From Bifidobacterium minimum (GTDB taxonomy: Bacteria > Actinomycetota > Actinomycetes > Actinomycetales > Bifidobacteriaceae), in contig NZ_JGZD01000014.1 of the NCBI RefSeq assembly GCF_000741645.1, forward strand, positions 18,364-82,363: 64,000 nucleotides of DNA, in the 5' to 3' direction. The notes beneath the pieces are model-generated. The model was not told where the DNA came from, searched no databases, and saw only the letters and a list, made by a program, of their open reading frames with translations. A program made the translations under genes and the position numbers. Shown piece after piece: positions 1-9,546 of the stretch; the first letter of the stretch is position 1, and the number at the start of each line of letters is the position of its first letter.

Positions 1-2786
1 TCGCTCCAGCCGCACAGTCGCATCACGTCGAATACGCTGTACTTCTCACCGTAGATGAAGCCGCAGGGCGTGATCGATGTCGGTGCGAGATGGTCCTGAA
101 GGGCGTGCGCATTGAGAAGCGACGCGCGAATGGTGTCGAGAAAGAATCGCGCGAATGTGGAGTTTTCCGAAAGCCATTGAGAAAGCGCGGGAGAGATGCG
201 GTATCCTCCGTCACCATCCGGGGCCACGAGTGGTGTGCTTCCGAAACGCTTCCGATTTCCTGCGACGAAGTAGGAGAGATCAAGGGTCCGGAACGCGGAA
301 TCGATCTGTCTGGGCGAACGGTCGGACAGCGGGAAAAGACCCTCCAGATCGGACGCGAGATCGTCGGCGGTGACCCGGCGGTTCCTCCACGATGGCGTCG
401 GCGCGTCGCGGGATGGCGATGACGGGGCATCGTCCGTTCCTTCGGGGGCATCGAGGATTCCGCACAACCGTGCGAGTATGAGCGCCTCGTGAGGGCGCAG
501 GCCCTTGAGCATGACGGTCGTCAGCATCGTCAGAACCCCATCCTGGGCGGGCGTCGTCGCTTCCAATGCCGATGCGAAGGACGTCGAACCGGCACGACGT
601 CCCAGACTGGACTCCCGCGATCTGACGAAGGCGAGATAGTTCCTCGATTTGAGAGCCATTGTGGATACCAGAGAGGGATCCCGCGCCGCGATGTCGACAA
701 GGGATGGGATGCGGTTGATCTCGTAGCGGATCCGCCGGTACTGCTCGGACAGGGCTCGCATGTCGGACAGGTCGGCGTTGTCCAGGGACCGCAGGACCCG
801 TTCCCTGGCGATGGGGTCGAAACTGACGGAGCATCCTCCGACCATGTCGATCTGCATGTTCCTGCGGGCGACGTCCCTGTCACCGGTGTTGCCGTACAGC
901 GCCAGAGGAATCAGATAGTTGTTGGCGTAGTTGCCGATGAAGTCGATGACCGTGACGCAGTCCTTGCCGGGAACGCGTCGGAGACCACGGCCGAGCTGCT
1001 GGGTGAAGATGATGCTCGATTGGGTCTGCCGGAGCATGACTATCTGGTTGACGTGCGGAATGTCGATCCCCTCGTTGAACAGGTCGACGGTGAAGATGTA
1101 CTCGAGATCCCCCGAGTCCAGCGCCCGTATTCCCTCCGACCGGAGATCCCGAGAGGATGAGCCGCTGAGCGACGTCGTCCGGTATCTCTTCCCGGTGGCT
1201 CTGTTGACGCGTTTGTTGAAGGCGTCCGATAGTGCCTCCGCCTCCTCGACCCGACTGCAGAAGACCAGTCCGCGCACGCGGACCCCCGCCTGCCCGTAGA
1301 GGTCGAGTTTGTCGATGATGTAGCTGACGCGGTCGTCGTTCGTGAGGATGGACAGCATGGCCGGCACCTTCCGCCGCTGCGTGAGGGTCGGATCACGAAG
1401 AGGGCCCGTCGTCTCCGGCCCGTCGTCAATCGGCTGGTCGACGCAGTCATGGACGCCGTAGTAATGGAAATCGCAGAGCAGACCGGCGTCGAGAGCCTGA
1501 CGCAGACGTATCTCGTAGGCGACGTTGTTGCCGAACAGATCGAAGATGTTCTCCCCATCGGTCCTTTCGGGCGTGGCCGTCATGCCCAGAAGGAACCGGG
1601 GGCGGAAGTGGTCGAGGATCTTTCTGTACGTCCCGGCCGCGGCGTGATGCACCTCATCGATGAGGATGTAATCGAAATCGGCCGCTCCGAACGATGACAG
1701 CACGTCGTCGCGCGACATCGTCTGGATCGTGGAGAACAGCACCTTCGTCCGTTCGTCGTAGTCGTGTGAATGCCCCGTAAGCGTCCCCAGATCATGCCTG
1801 CGCGAGGCGAGGACCTGACGGAAGGATTCCTTCGACCTTTCGAGGATCTGCTCCTGATGCACGAGATAGAGCGCCCGTCGTGGAGCGAACTGTCTGACGT
1901 CGAACGCGGCGAGATAGGTCTTCCCGGTACCGGTGGCCGAGATCACGATCGCCTTCCCCTCCCCACGACGTCGGAGCTCCGCCAGATTGTGCAGCGCCTC
2001 CACCTGCATGGCGTTGGGCGTGATTCGTCGTTGCCGGCTCCCGTCGGTCGCCGTCCGCGGCGCCATCGCCGGAGCATGCTCGGCATAGGTCCGCGCGTAC
2101 TCGTCGATCCATTCCTGCGTCAGGGGGACGGTGTCGGCGATCTGGGCGTCCAGCTCGGAACGAAGCTGGTCGGACATCGCGGACCGATCGGTGGAGTTGA
2201 CCTTGAGGTTCCATTCCCTGTTCGAGGACAGGGCATGCGATGTGAGGTTGGAGCTTCCCACATACGTGGAGATCATCGACGTCCCTGCCACGCGGTGGAT
2301 GAACACATAGCCTTTGGGGTGGAACGGGAATCCCCGATCCAGGCGGCGCTCGCCCGCTGGTTCCCATATCCGGACCGTGATGCCGGTGGTCGCCTGGAGT
2401 TTGAGCAGCTCCTGAAAGACCCGTGGAGAGTTGAAGTAGTTGAACGTGGAGGTGACGATGCGTCCCGAGGCCGTGGCGCGCGACGAGAAGTCGATGAAGG
2501 ACTGCTTGAGTGACAGCAGCGCCGATTGGCTGATGAAGGCCACGGACATGTCGAAACCGTCGCTGGTCTCCAGTTCTCTGGATAGCGCGCGTTTCATGGT
2601 CCTGCCGTCATGGTTGACGATAAGCGCAGGTTCGAGTTCGTCGTCCGCTCTGTCGTCCCTGTTGACGAATCCGGACATCATGGCCTCGATCAGGGACGAT
2701 TCCAGAGGATCGGAAGGTGGGGGATCGGAAGGAAGGGGATCGGAGGACAGTGGCTCTGAGGGCAGGGGAGGCATCGTCGTCGTCAC
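1..2786 (-). CDS. PLD-domain SF2 (DEAD/DEAH) helicase, DUF3427-type, 3' end outside window
   Basis: One uninterrupted minus-strand frame of about 928 codons runs off the left edge. It starts at GTG 2784-2786, 7 nt after an AGGAGG; an ATG follows at 2774. The N-terminus holds a short S-D-P repeat. A phospholipase-D-like region follows, with HPKGYVF near residue 155 and GSSNLT about 20 residues later. Next comes an SF2 helicase core: Walker A ATGTGKT near residue 283, the DEAH-like box DEVHH near 377, and the motif VI-like QQLGRGLRR. The remainder matches the usual C-terminal part of PLD/helicase/DUF3427 proteins. The family probably acts on DNA or RNA using ATP, and the PLD fold could give nuclease activity; neither is proven. 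The GTGA overlap with the Nudix gene implies translational coupling. Confidence 0.85.
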   Translation of the reverse strand, partial: MTTTMPPLPSEPLSSDPLPSDPPPSDPLESSLIEAMMSGFVNRDDRADDELEPALIVNHDGRTMKRALSRELETSDGFDMSVAFISQSALLSLKQSFIDFSSRATASGRIVTSTFNYFNSPRVFQELLKLQATTGITVRIWEPAGERRLDRGFPFHPKGYVFIHRVAGTSMISTYVGSSNLTSHALSSNREWNLKVNSTDRSAMSDQLRSELDAQIADTVPLTQEWIDEYARTYAEHAPAMAPRTATDGSRQRRITPNAMQVEALHNLAELRRRGEGKAIVISATGTGKTYLAAFDVRQFAPRRALYLVHQEQILERSKESFRQVLASRRHDLGTLTGHSHDYDERTKVLFSTIQTMSRDDVLSSFGAADFDYILIDEVHHAAAGTYRKILDHFRPRFLLGMTATPERTDGENIFDLFGNNVAYEIRLRQALDAGLLCDFHYYGVHDCVDQPIDDGPETTGPLRDPTLTQRRKVPAMLSILTNDDRVSYIIDKLDLYGQAGVRVRGLVFCSRVEEAEALSDAFNKRVNRATGKRYRTTSLSGSSSRDLRSEGIRALDSGDLEYIFTVDLFNEGIDIPHVNQIVMLRQTQSSIIFTQQLGRGLRRVPGKDCVTVIDFIGNYANNYLIPLALYGNTGDRDVARRNMQIDMVGGCSVSFDPIARERVLRSLDNADLSDMRALSEQYRRIRYEINRIPSLVDIAARDPSLVSTMALKSRNYLAFVRSRESSLGRRAGSTSFASALEATTPAQDGVLTMLTTVMLKGLRPHEALILARLCGILDAPEGTDDAPSSPSRDAPTPSWRNRRVTADDLASDLEGLFPLSDRSPRQIDSAFRTLDLSYFVAGNRKRFGSTPLVAPDGDGGYRISPALSQWLSENSTFARFFLDTIRASLLNAHALQDHLAPTSITPCGFIYGEKYSVFDVMRLCGWS

Positions 2787-3289
2787 CGTGGAACCTCCTT
2801 CCGGGCAAGCGTGGTCCGGACGTCTTCGACGGATGCCGTGGTGGGGCTTTCCGGGTGGTTCATATCCGACTCGGTGACGGATACGGATCCGGTGATGATC
2901 AGTTTCGCGGCTTCCCGATCTGCGGGGGCCCAATCAAGGCCGCGCATCTCGTCGGGCGTCAGCCAGAGCAGCGTGCGATGCTCGGTGAGTGTTGGAGACC
3001 CTTCGGAAAGATGGCAGAGGAACACGCTCAGGCTTATCGTCGCGAAATCGTATGCCTGCACGGAGGTGCGCAGAAGCGGCCCGACGGTGATCTCGCATCG
3101 CAGCTCCTCACGGATCTCGCGTCGCAGGGCCTGCCGCTGCGATTCCCCGTCCTCGACCTTGCCTCCGGGGAACTCCCAGTAGCCGTCAAGATGCCGTCCG
3201 GCCCCACGTCGTGCGCAGAGGACGCGCCCGTCCGAGACTATGGCCGCTCCGACCACGGTGATGATGTGGGTGTTGTCGCTCATTGTCAC
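2783..3289 (-). CDS. MutT-like Nudix pyrophosphohydrolase
   Basis: 168-aa Nudix hydrolase that probably hydrolyses (deoxy)nucleoside triphosphates or related nucleoside diphosphate compounds to monophosphates. The Nudix box is complete: GGKVEDGE, then seven residues, then REIREEL, matching GX5EX7REUXEEXGU with its metal-binding glutamates. The order of a WEFPGGK segment, the Nudix box and a short mixed C-terminal domain fits the MutT/NudG type. A GAGGGG lies 6 nt before GTG 3289; an in-frame ATG is at 3283. The stop overlaps the GTG start of the PLD helicase by 4 bp, so the two are made from one message. That coupling suggests a joint role, either sanitising nucleotides or supplying and removing a nucleotide signal, which is inference. 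The substrate cannot be read from the sequence. Confidence 0.85.
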   Translation of the reverse strand: MTMSDNTHIITVVGAAIVSDGRVLCARRGAGRHLDGYWEFPGGKVEDGESQRQALRREIREELRCEITVGPLLRTSVQAYDFATISLSVFLCHLSEGSPTLTEHRTLLWLTPDEMRGLDWAPADREAAKLIITGSVSVTESDMNHPESPTTASVEDVRTTLARKEVPR

Positions 3290-3486
3290 GGTGATCCCCT
3301 CGATTCAACGTGACCAGGATACGTCTCATCGTGGCGATCCGCACGGGTGCATCCGATTCCGTAGCGGTGTTGGATGTATCGGTGTCGGATATCGGTGTCG
3401 GATGTCGCGTCGTCGGACGGCGTAGTACGGGACGGCGTAGTGTCGGAAGGTGGAACCACACGGCGGACACGGCGGAAAGGAACCAC
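3290..3486. promoter_or_regulatory. Divergent intergenic region between Nudix and sbcD, with short repeats
   Basis: This 197-bp region must hold the promoters for both the Nudix-helicase and sbcDC transcripts. It contains three copies of a 13-15 bp element beginning CGGTGT (at 3365, 3380 and 3393), followed by two copies of GGACGGCGTAGT around 3416-3440. I see no confident -35/-10 pair and no operator. Confidence 0.4.
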
Positions 3487-4743
3487 ATGCGTGTGCTGCA
3501 CACCTCCGACTGGCATGTCGGTCGGCGATTCAAGGGGATCGATCTTCTCGACCATCAGCGCCGGGCGTTCCGGTGGCTGGAGGAGCTCATCGTCAGCGAG
3601 GGCGTCGACGTGCTGTGCGTGTCCGGCGACGTGTACGATCTGCCCCGGCCGTCCAACGAGTCCGTGCAGGTGTTCGATGAGGCGTTCAGCGCCTTGGGCG
3701 CGCTCGAGGTCAACGGCCATCCCCTTCAGGTCGTCATCACGCCCGGCAACCACGATTCGGCCAGCCGACTTGGATTTGCGGCCTCCCTGATGCGCTCCAA
3801 CGTCCATATGCGCTGCCGCATCGAGGACGTCGCTGAGCCGGTTGTCATCACCGTCGACGGGCGGAGCCTCGCCGTCTACGCCGTGCCCTACCTCGACCCG
3901 GACGTCGCCCGACCCGTGCTGCGCGCCATGGTGGGGCACGACGTGCCTCGCACCCATGAGGGCGTGATGCGGGCCGTTCTCGAACTCGTCACCGCCGACC
4001 TTGCCAGACGCCGTGCCGCCGACCCCTCGCTCGCCGCCATCCTCATGGCCCACGCCTTCGTCACCGGTGCCGTATCCTCCGACTCGGAACGCACGCTTGC
4101 CGTGGGCGGCGTCGACGGCGTCCCCGCGGCCCTGTTCTCCCATAGCGGCCTCGACTATCTAGCTTTGGGCCATCTGCACCGCCCCCAGAAGGTCGCCATC
4201 CCCGATCTGGCGGACGGTGATTCCGTCTTCCACCTCGATCGCACGCCTATCGCCCGCTACAGCGGATCCCTGCTCGCCTACTCCTTCTCCGAACGCTGCG
4301 CGACGCCCGTCGTCGGCAACGGCAAAAGCGTCGTGATCCTCGACGTCGACGGCGGTCGCATCCACGACGCGCGGACCGTGGACGTGGACTCCGGCGAACC
4401 GGCTCTGGCACAGGTCGAGGGCACCGCGGACGAGGTGCTCGGACCCGCGGCCGACGCGCACGCCGACCAGTGGGTCTCCGTCATCGTCCACGCGCCCGAG
4501 TTCCCGCGTGGAATCTACGGGAGGATCGACGCCCGGTATCCGCATGCCCTCGAAAAGCAGTTCGTCATCGACGCGCATGACGTCGGCCGCACCCGGCGCA
4601 TGGCCGACCTCGGCGCCGCCCGCGACGAGATGGACGTTCTCGGCGGCTTCGTGCGCTTCATGCTTGGACGCGACGCCACGGACAAGGAGCGCCGCGCGCT
4701 CGCCGACACCGTCGCCGACGTGAGGAAGGATGAGGACCGATGA
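3487..4743 (+). CDS. sbcD: Exonuclease SbcCD subunit D (nuclease)
   Basis: 418-aa Mre11-type metallophosphoesterase, the nuclease half of SbcCD, which opens hairpin and protein-blocked DNA ends. Metal-binding motifs are in order: SDWHVG at residues 7-12, SGDVYD, PGNHD, MAHAF and LGHLHRPQ. I chose ATG 3487 because an AAAGGA precedes it by a few bases and the motif-I strand MRVLHTSDWH begins there; longer upstream frames cover only repetitive intergenic DNA. The stop overlaps the sbcC start by 4 bp (ATGA), which fits the 1:1 complex. Length matches the family. Confidence 0.95.
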   Translation: MRVLHTSDWHVGRRFKGIDLLDHQRRAFRWLEELIVSEGVDVLCVSGDVYDLPRPSNESVQVFDEAFSALGALEVNGHPLQVVITPGNHDSASRLGFAASLMRSNVHMRCRIEDVAEPVVITVDGRSLAVYAVPYLDPDVARPVLRAMVGHDVPRTHEGVMRAVLELVTADLARRRAADPSLAAILMAHAFVTGAVSSDSERTLAVGGVDGVPAALFSHSGLDYLALGHLHRPQKVAIPDLADGDSVFHLDRTPIARYSGSLLAYSFSERCATPVVGNGKSVVILDVDGGRIHDARTVDVDSGEPALAQVEGTADEVLGPAADAHADQWVSVIVHAPEFPRGIYGRIDARYPHALEKQFVIDAHDVGRTRRMADLGAARDEMDVLGGFVRFMLGRDATDKERRALADTVADVRKDEDR

Positions 4744-7700
4744 AGCTCGTCGCACTGAGATTCCAGGGGGTCGGTCCGTATCGCGACGAGTTCGCCATCG
4801 ACTTCGCCGCGCTGTCCGCCGGGCATATGTTCCTCATCGACGGGGAGACGGGCGCCGGCAAGACCACCATCCTCGACTGCATCACCTTCGCCCTCTACGG
4901 CAGCATCTCCGGCAACTCCGACGGACGCGGCGTAGGCGGCCGCGGCCGCATCCGCTCGCGGTTCCTGAGCGCAAGCCCCGAGGAGACCTACGTCGACCTC
5001 ATCTTCCGGATCGGCGACGACTACTACGAGATCCTGCGCAGGCCCGACTACGACCGTGCGAAGCGACGTGGAGAGGGAGTCACGCACAATCCCGCCTCGG
5101 CGAGGATGCTGCACCTCGACCGGGGACTCGACATGCTCGTCGACGAGTCCCGGACGGCTGCGATGGATGGCGGCCTCGACGGCGGGAACGACGCGGAACG
5201 CTATTTCACCTACGCCCAGGAGCCCGGTCACGCCACCGTCGTGACCACCAGCGTGCGCGAGGTCACCGGAGAGGTCGAACGGCTGCTTGGGCTCGACCGA
5301 GGCCAGTTCTCCAAGACGGTGATCCTCGCCCAGGGACGTTTCGCCGAGTTCCTGCGCATGAAGCCCGAGGATCGCACTGCGCTCGTGCGCGATCTCTTCT
5401 CCGCCGAGGAGTATGAGGAGATACAGAAGAGTCTGGACGCGCGTCGGCTCGAGGAATCCAGAAAGGTCGACGATCTTCGATCGCGGCTGCGTGAGGCCGT
5501 CGGGGCCGGCATGAGGAACGCCGCCTCCATCCTCGCGGAGCTGCGCAAGGACGCCGAGGACGGGGGTCCGAAGGACGATGGCACGGGGAACGAAGGCATG
5601 GAGGCCGCGGATTCGGAGGACGCGGATTCGGGACGGGATTCCGCGCAGGATGCCGTCGCCGAACCCGTCGGCCACGACTCGCCGGCCTTCTGGGGACTGG
5701 ATGATTCGGGAGACGTCGACGAGGGGCATCTGGAACCCGAGCAGCTCGTCGACGCCATCTCGGCCGCAGCGAAGGCCGTGGCCGAGGACTCCCGGCGGCT
5801 CATCGACCGACGTCGCGCTTGCTCCACGCAGCTGGATAAGCGGTGGTCCGCCCTCCGGGATCGTCAGGAACGTCTGTCCGCACTCGTCGAGGCGGCGGCG
5901 GGAAAACGGGATGCGTTGCGGAAGGCGCGTGACGTTCACGCGCTGGACGCCGCCATCGCCGAGGACGACCAGGCCTGCTCGGACGCCGAACGGGCGCGTC
6001 CCGTCGCCGAGGCATGCAAGCGCGAGAAGTCCGACCGGAGCCAGCTCGACGACCTGACCGGTCGACTCGAGGATGCGCGCAGGAGCCTCAGCGAATTCGA
6101 GACCGCCGACGAGCTTGACCGTCTTATCTCCGAGGCCGTGGCCGCCGCGGCGGGGGAGGAAGCCGCGAAGCGGGCTCGGGAGGTCGCCGATGGGCACGCC
6201 GCCCTGCTTGACCGCGTCGTGAAGGCCGGCAAAACCCTGACGAAGGCGCAGACCGATTATGACGAGGCGGAGACTGCCGTCGCCGAGGCCGGAAAGGCGC
6301 GTGAGGCGCTTCCCGAGGCGACGGAGATCGAGAACCGGCGCGAGGAGCTCACCCGGCTGATCGCTGATCGCGACCATCTGCGGGAGCGCCATGACCATGC
6401 GGAGGACGTTCTGGCGCATGCGCGGGCACGGGATGCGGCGGCCGCGAAGGTCGCCGGGCTGCGGAAGGCCGAGACCGACGCCGCCGCGGCCCGCACCGCC
6501 GCCGATGAGGCCTACGATCAGGCCCGTCGGCGCTTCGACGAGGCCGGCGCCTCGCGTTTCGCGGCCATGCTGGAGAACGGCCGTCCCTGTCCGGTGTGCG
6601 GCAGCCTCGACCATCCCCATCCCGTGGACGCCGACGAGGACGCTCCCGACAAGTCGCGGCTCGCCTCCCTCAGACGCAAGGCCGGCCAGGCTCTCGCCGA
6701 CCTGGAGAAGGCGCGCGCCGACCTGTCGACGGCCACCGCAGCGCTTGCCGCCGAGGACGCCGCCTGCGAGGGGGCGTCCGTCGAGGATGCGCTCAAGGCC
6801 ATGGATGAGCTGACGGCGCGGCTCGACGATGCCGGGGATCCGGACCGACTGCTGTCCGACTGCAGAAAACAGTCAGAGTCCATCGACAGGGCCGAGAAGA
6901 CCGTTCAGTCCGCTCGGATGCGTCTGGCCGAATCCGACGCTCGTCTCGACGCCGTCAGGCAGGAGATGGATGCGGCCGCCGGAGCCGCCGAAGGCATCAG
7001 CGCCGACGGCGTCAGGAAGGAGCGCGAGGATGCCGAGGAGGCTCTCAAGGAGGCGCGTGAGCAGAGCGGGCGCGCCCGAACTCTCAGGACGCGACGGGCG
7101 AAACATGACGAACTCGATCGGAAGGTCGAGCGTCTGCGGGCGACGCACGAGGAGGTCGCCGGTCGCGTGGACAGGGATGCCATTGAAACCGCCGATGCCC
7201 TGAAAGCCAGTGGGTTCGCCGATCTTGACGCTGCTATGGCGGCCGTGCTGGACTCCGGGCAGATCAAGGAGCGCCGTCATCGCATCGAGGCGCACCGGCA
7301 GAAGGCCGCCGCGGCGGACTCCGCCGTGGAGTCCGCGGACCAGGTGCTGGAGAGGCAGCGGGCGGATCTGGATCCCGAGGATGCCGTCTTCGTGGCGGAT
7401 CTTGACGCCGCGCGGGACGCGGACGCCGGTGGGAGGAATGACGAGGGGACGGCGGTCTCCATCGTCCATGCCGGCGATACGTCGGACCGCGGATCCGTTC
7501 TCGATGCCGTCCGTGGCGTTGCGGACGTCGACGATGAAACCCTCGCGTCCCTCGACCTCGCGCCACTCGTTCGTCAGGTCGACGACGCCCAGACGAGGCG
7601 CGATCTGGCCCTGCGTGCGTTGCAGACCGCCGAGGGGCTGGACGGGGAACGGGAGCAGTGCGGGCACCGGGCCATGGAGGCCGCCACGGCATTCAGCGAC

Positions 7701-8267
7701 GCGATGGCCTCCTTCCTCCCCATCCGGGACATGGCCCTGCTCGCCTGCGGGAACACGCCCAACGCCGAGGGTCAGCGCGTCACCCTGGTCACCTACGCGG
7801 TCACGGAACGCTTCCGCGACGTGCTCGACAGGGCCAACGACCTGCTTCGCGACATCCACGACGGCGTGTACGAGCTTCGGCTCGGCGACCACGAGGGCCG
7901 TGCGGGCGGCCGGACCGGTCTGCCCATCGAGGTGTACGACCGCCGCAGCGACACGACCTGCGAGCCGGCCACGCTGTCCGGAGGAGAGACGTTCTTCGTC
8001 TCGCTTGCTCTGGCTCTGGCGCTCGCCGACGTCATCCGGGCCGAGGCGGGGGGCGCTGCGATGGACACGCTGTTCGTCGACGAGGGCTTCGGAACGCTGT
8101 CGCAGGATTATCTCGACGAGGTCATGGAGGTGCTGCGAGGCATAGCGAGGACGCGTGACGTCGGCATCATCTCGCACGTCGGCCAGCTTCGCGATCAGAT
8201 CGGTCCCCGCATCTCCGTCAGCCGCGTTCGCGAGGACGCCGAAAGCCGGCTCGAGGTGGTGCTGTAG
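4740..8267 (+). CDS. sbcC: Exonuclease SbcCD subunit C (SMC-like ATPase)
   Basis: 1175-aa Rad50-like ATPase that partners SbcD. Walker A GETGAGKTT lies at residues 35-43. Long coiled coil, rich in alanine, arginine, aspartate and glutamate, flanks a zinc hook CPVCG near residue 617. The ABC signature LSGGETFF (near 1079) and Walker B DTLFVDEGFG (near 1108) close the C-terminal half. All parts needed for a working protein are present in one frame. The insert around residues 275-345 is acidic and low-complexity. The sequence TGGTGCTGTA covering the TAG stop recurs 20 bp downstream (8277-8286), one of several repeated gene ends here. Confidence 0.95.
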   Translation: MKLVALRFQGVGPYRDEFAIDFAALSAGHMFLIDGETGAGKTTILDCITFALYGSISGNSDGRGVGGRGRIRSRFLSASPEETYVDLIFRIGDDYYEILRRPDYDRAKRRGEGVTHNPASARMLHLDRGLDMLVDESRTAAMDGGLDGGNDAERYFTYAQEPGHATVVTTSVREVTGEVERLLGLDRGQFSKTVILAQGRFAEFLRMKPEDRTALVRDLFSAEEYEEIQKSLDARRLEESRKVDDLRSRLREAVGAGMRNAASILAELRKDAEDGGPKDDGTGNEGMEAADSEDADSGRDSAQDAVAEPVGHDSPAFWGLDDSGDVDEGHLEPEQLVDAISAAAKAVAEDSRRLIDRRRACSTQLDKRWSALRDRQERLSALVEAAAGKRDALRKARDVHALDAAIAEDDQACSDAERARPVAEACKREKSDRSQLDDLTGRLEDARRSLSEFETADELDRLISEAVAAAAGEEAAKRAREVADGHAALLDRVVKAGKTLTKAQTDYDEAETAVAEAGKAREALPEATEIENRREELTRLIADRDHLRERHDHAEDVLAHARARDAAAAKVAGLRKAETDAAAARTAADEAYDQARRRFDEAGASRFAAMLENGRPCPVCGSLDHPHPVDADEDAPDKSRLASLRRKAGQALADLEKARADLSTATAALAAEDAACEGASVEDALKAMDELTARLDDAGDPDRLLSDCRKQSESIDRAEKTVQSARMRLAESDARLDAVRQEMDAAAGAAEGISADGVRKEREDAEEALKEAREQSGRARTLRTRRAKHDELDRKVERLRATHEEVAGRVDRDAIETADALKASGFADLDAAMAAVLDSGQIKERRHRIEAHRQKAAAADSAVESADQVLERQRADLDPEDAVFVADLDAARDADAGGRNDEGTAVSIVHAGDTSDRGSVLDAVRGVADVDDETLASLDLAPLVRQVDDAQTRRDLALRALQTAEGLDGEREQCGHRAMEAATAFSDAMASFLPIRDMALLACGNTPNAEGQRVTLVTYAVTERFRDVLDRANDLLRDIHDGVYELRLGDHEGRAGGRTGLPIEVYDRRSDTTCEPATLSGGETFFVSLALALALADVIRAEAGGAAMDTLFVDEGFGTLSQDYLDEVMEVLRGIARTRDVGIISHVGQLRDQIGPRISVSRVREDAESRLEVVL

Positions 8268-8315
8268 GAAGAGCGATGGTGCTGTACGGGACTCACTCGT
8301 GGTGCCGCGGCGGCT

Positions 8316-9359
8316 TCACTCGCCCGGGTATCGCAGTCCCCACCGCTCCCGGATATCGTCCATCAGCTCCATCATGCGCAGCGTGTCCGCATGCGGCATC
8401 TCGGGGCATTCGATCGCATGGGCGCGCAGGGCCGTCGCGGTGGAGGCGACCTCGTACTCGTATCCGGTGAGCTGCGCGGGGATCGCGTGCGTGCTCACAA
8501 GCTGATGCGATCCGTCGAACACCTCGATCGATTCGACGTTGTTGATGTTGCGGCAGAGGATATAGCCGTCCGTGCCGCGGACCGATCCGATGCGGTCCGT
8601 CACGGAGGTCATCGAGCTGGTGGCCGCGGCCATGGTCCCGTCCTCGTACCACAGGGTCATGGAGTTCTGGGCGTCCACGCCGGTGGAATACGCGGACATC
8701 GTCGTGTCGATCCGGGCCACCGGACGTCCTCCCATCACCATGTCGATGAAGTTCAGCGGGTAGACGCCCACATCCAGCAGGGCGCCGCCGGCGAGCCGGG
8801 GATCGGTCAGCCGTGCCTTGCCCGTTGTGGGATATCCCAGATTGGCTTCGATGGATTGGACCTCACCGATCACGCCGGAAGAGATGACCCCGTCGATGAT
8901 GCCGCGCGAGGGCATGAAGCGCGTCCAGATCGCCTCCACGCAGGTCATGCCGGTGTCCCGTGACGCGGCGATGACGTCCCGGGCCTGATCGGCGTTGACC
9001 GTGAAGGCCTTCTCCACCAGAACGGCCTTGCCTGCCCTCATGCACATGATGGACTGCTCCGCGTGGAGGCTGTGGGGCGTGGCGATGTAGACCAGATCGA
9101 CGCGGGGATCCGCCAGAAGATCGTCGTAGGAGCCGTAGGAGACGGGTATGGAGTAGCGGTCCGCGAACTCGCGTGCGCGGTCGTCATCACGCGAGGCGAC
9201 CGCATACAGGGACACGAGGCGCGAATAGCGAGGGTCGGCCATCATCGCCCGCACGGTGGCGGCCATGGAATGGGCTATCCGCCCGGCCCCCAGAATGGCG
9301 ACGGCGATGGGTCCGTCGGTTGTGGTGCCTGACATGGTGTCGGTTGTGGCGTTTGACAT
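8316..9359 (-). CDS. Gfo/Idh/MocA family NAD(P)-dependent oxidoreductase
   Basis: 347-aa dehydrogenase of the glucose-fructose oxidoreductase/inositol dehydrogenase family. The Rossmann start VAILGAGRIAHSM follows a 17-residue tail. VEKAFT replaces the usual EKP dinucleotide-site motif, keeping the lysine. GGALLDVGVYPL matches the family region carrying the catalytic aspartate and tyrosine. Substrate is not predictable; sugars, inositols and their derivatives are usual. It is convergent with sbcC (48 bp apart) and divergent from the aminotransferase, so it may share a control region with the latter. The next in-frame start would be about 11 residues downstream; the longer one is kept because no internal site has a better ribosome site. 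Confidence 0.85.
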   Translation of the reverse strand: MSNATTDTMSGTTTDGPIAVAILGAGRIAHSMAATVRAMMADPRYSRLVSLYAVASRDDDRAREFADRYSIPVSYGSYDDLLADPRVDLVYIATPHSLHAEQSIMCMRAGKAVLVEKAFTVNADQARDVIAASRDTGMTCVEAIWTRFMPSRGIIDGVISSGVIGEVQSIEANLGYPTTGKARLTDPRLAGGALLDVGVYPLNFIDMVMGGRPVARIDTTMSAYSTGVDAQNSMTLWYEDGTMAAATSSMTSVTDRIGSVRGTDGYILCRNINNVESIEVFDGSHQLVSTHAIPAQLTGYEYEVASTATALRAHAIECPEMPHADTLRMMELMDDIRERWGLRYPGE

Positions 9360-9546
9360 GATGCTCTCCAGCCATTGAGGATGTTTATGCCATACATGTC
9401 CAGTCTAAAGGCATGTCATGGATGAGGATATGACCATGGCATAGAACACGGCATAGAAGATATGAGCGTGACATAGAAAAAATGTATATGTTCTCGGGGA
9501 GTCGCCGTGCGGGAACTCCCTAGCATAACCGTGAACGGAGGAAGCG
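9360..9546. promoter_or_regulatory. Divergent promoter region, oxidoreductase / aminotransferase
   Basis: This 187-bp AT-richer spacer lies between divergent starts. It contains three close copies of a CATAGAA element (about 9439-9480) and an A-run, typical of a promoter zone. CGGAGGAAG directly precedes the aminotransferase ATG. No defined operator is recognised. Confidence 0.4.

Noticed and set aside
4515..6620. Long minus-strand open frame opposite sbcDC
   Set aside because: It is the antisense of a clear SbcC/SbcD coding pair; GC-rich DNA keeps such frames open. It has no domain or ribosome site.
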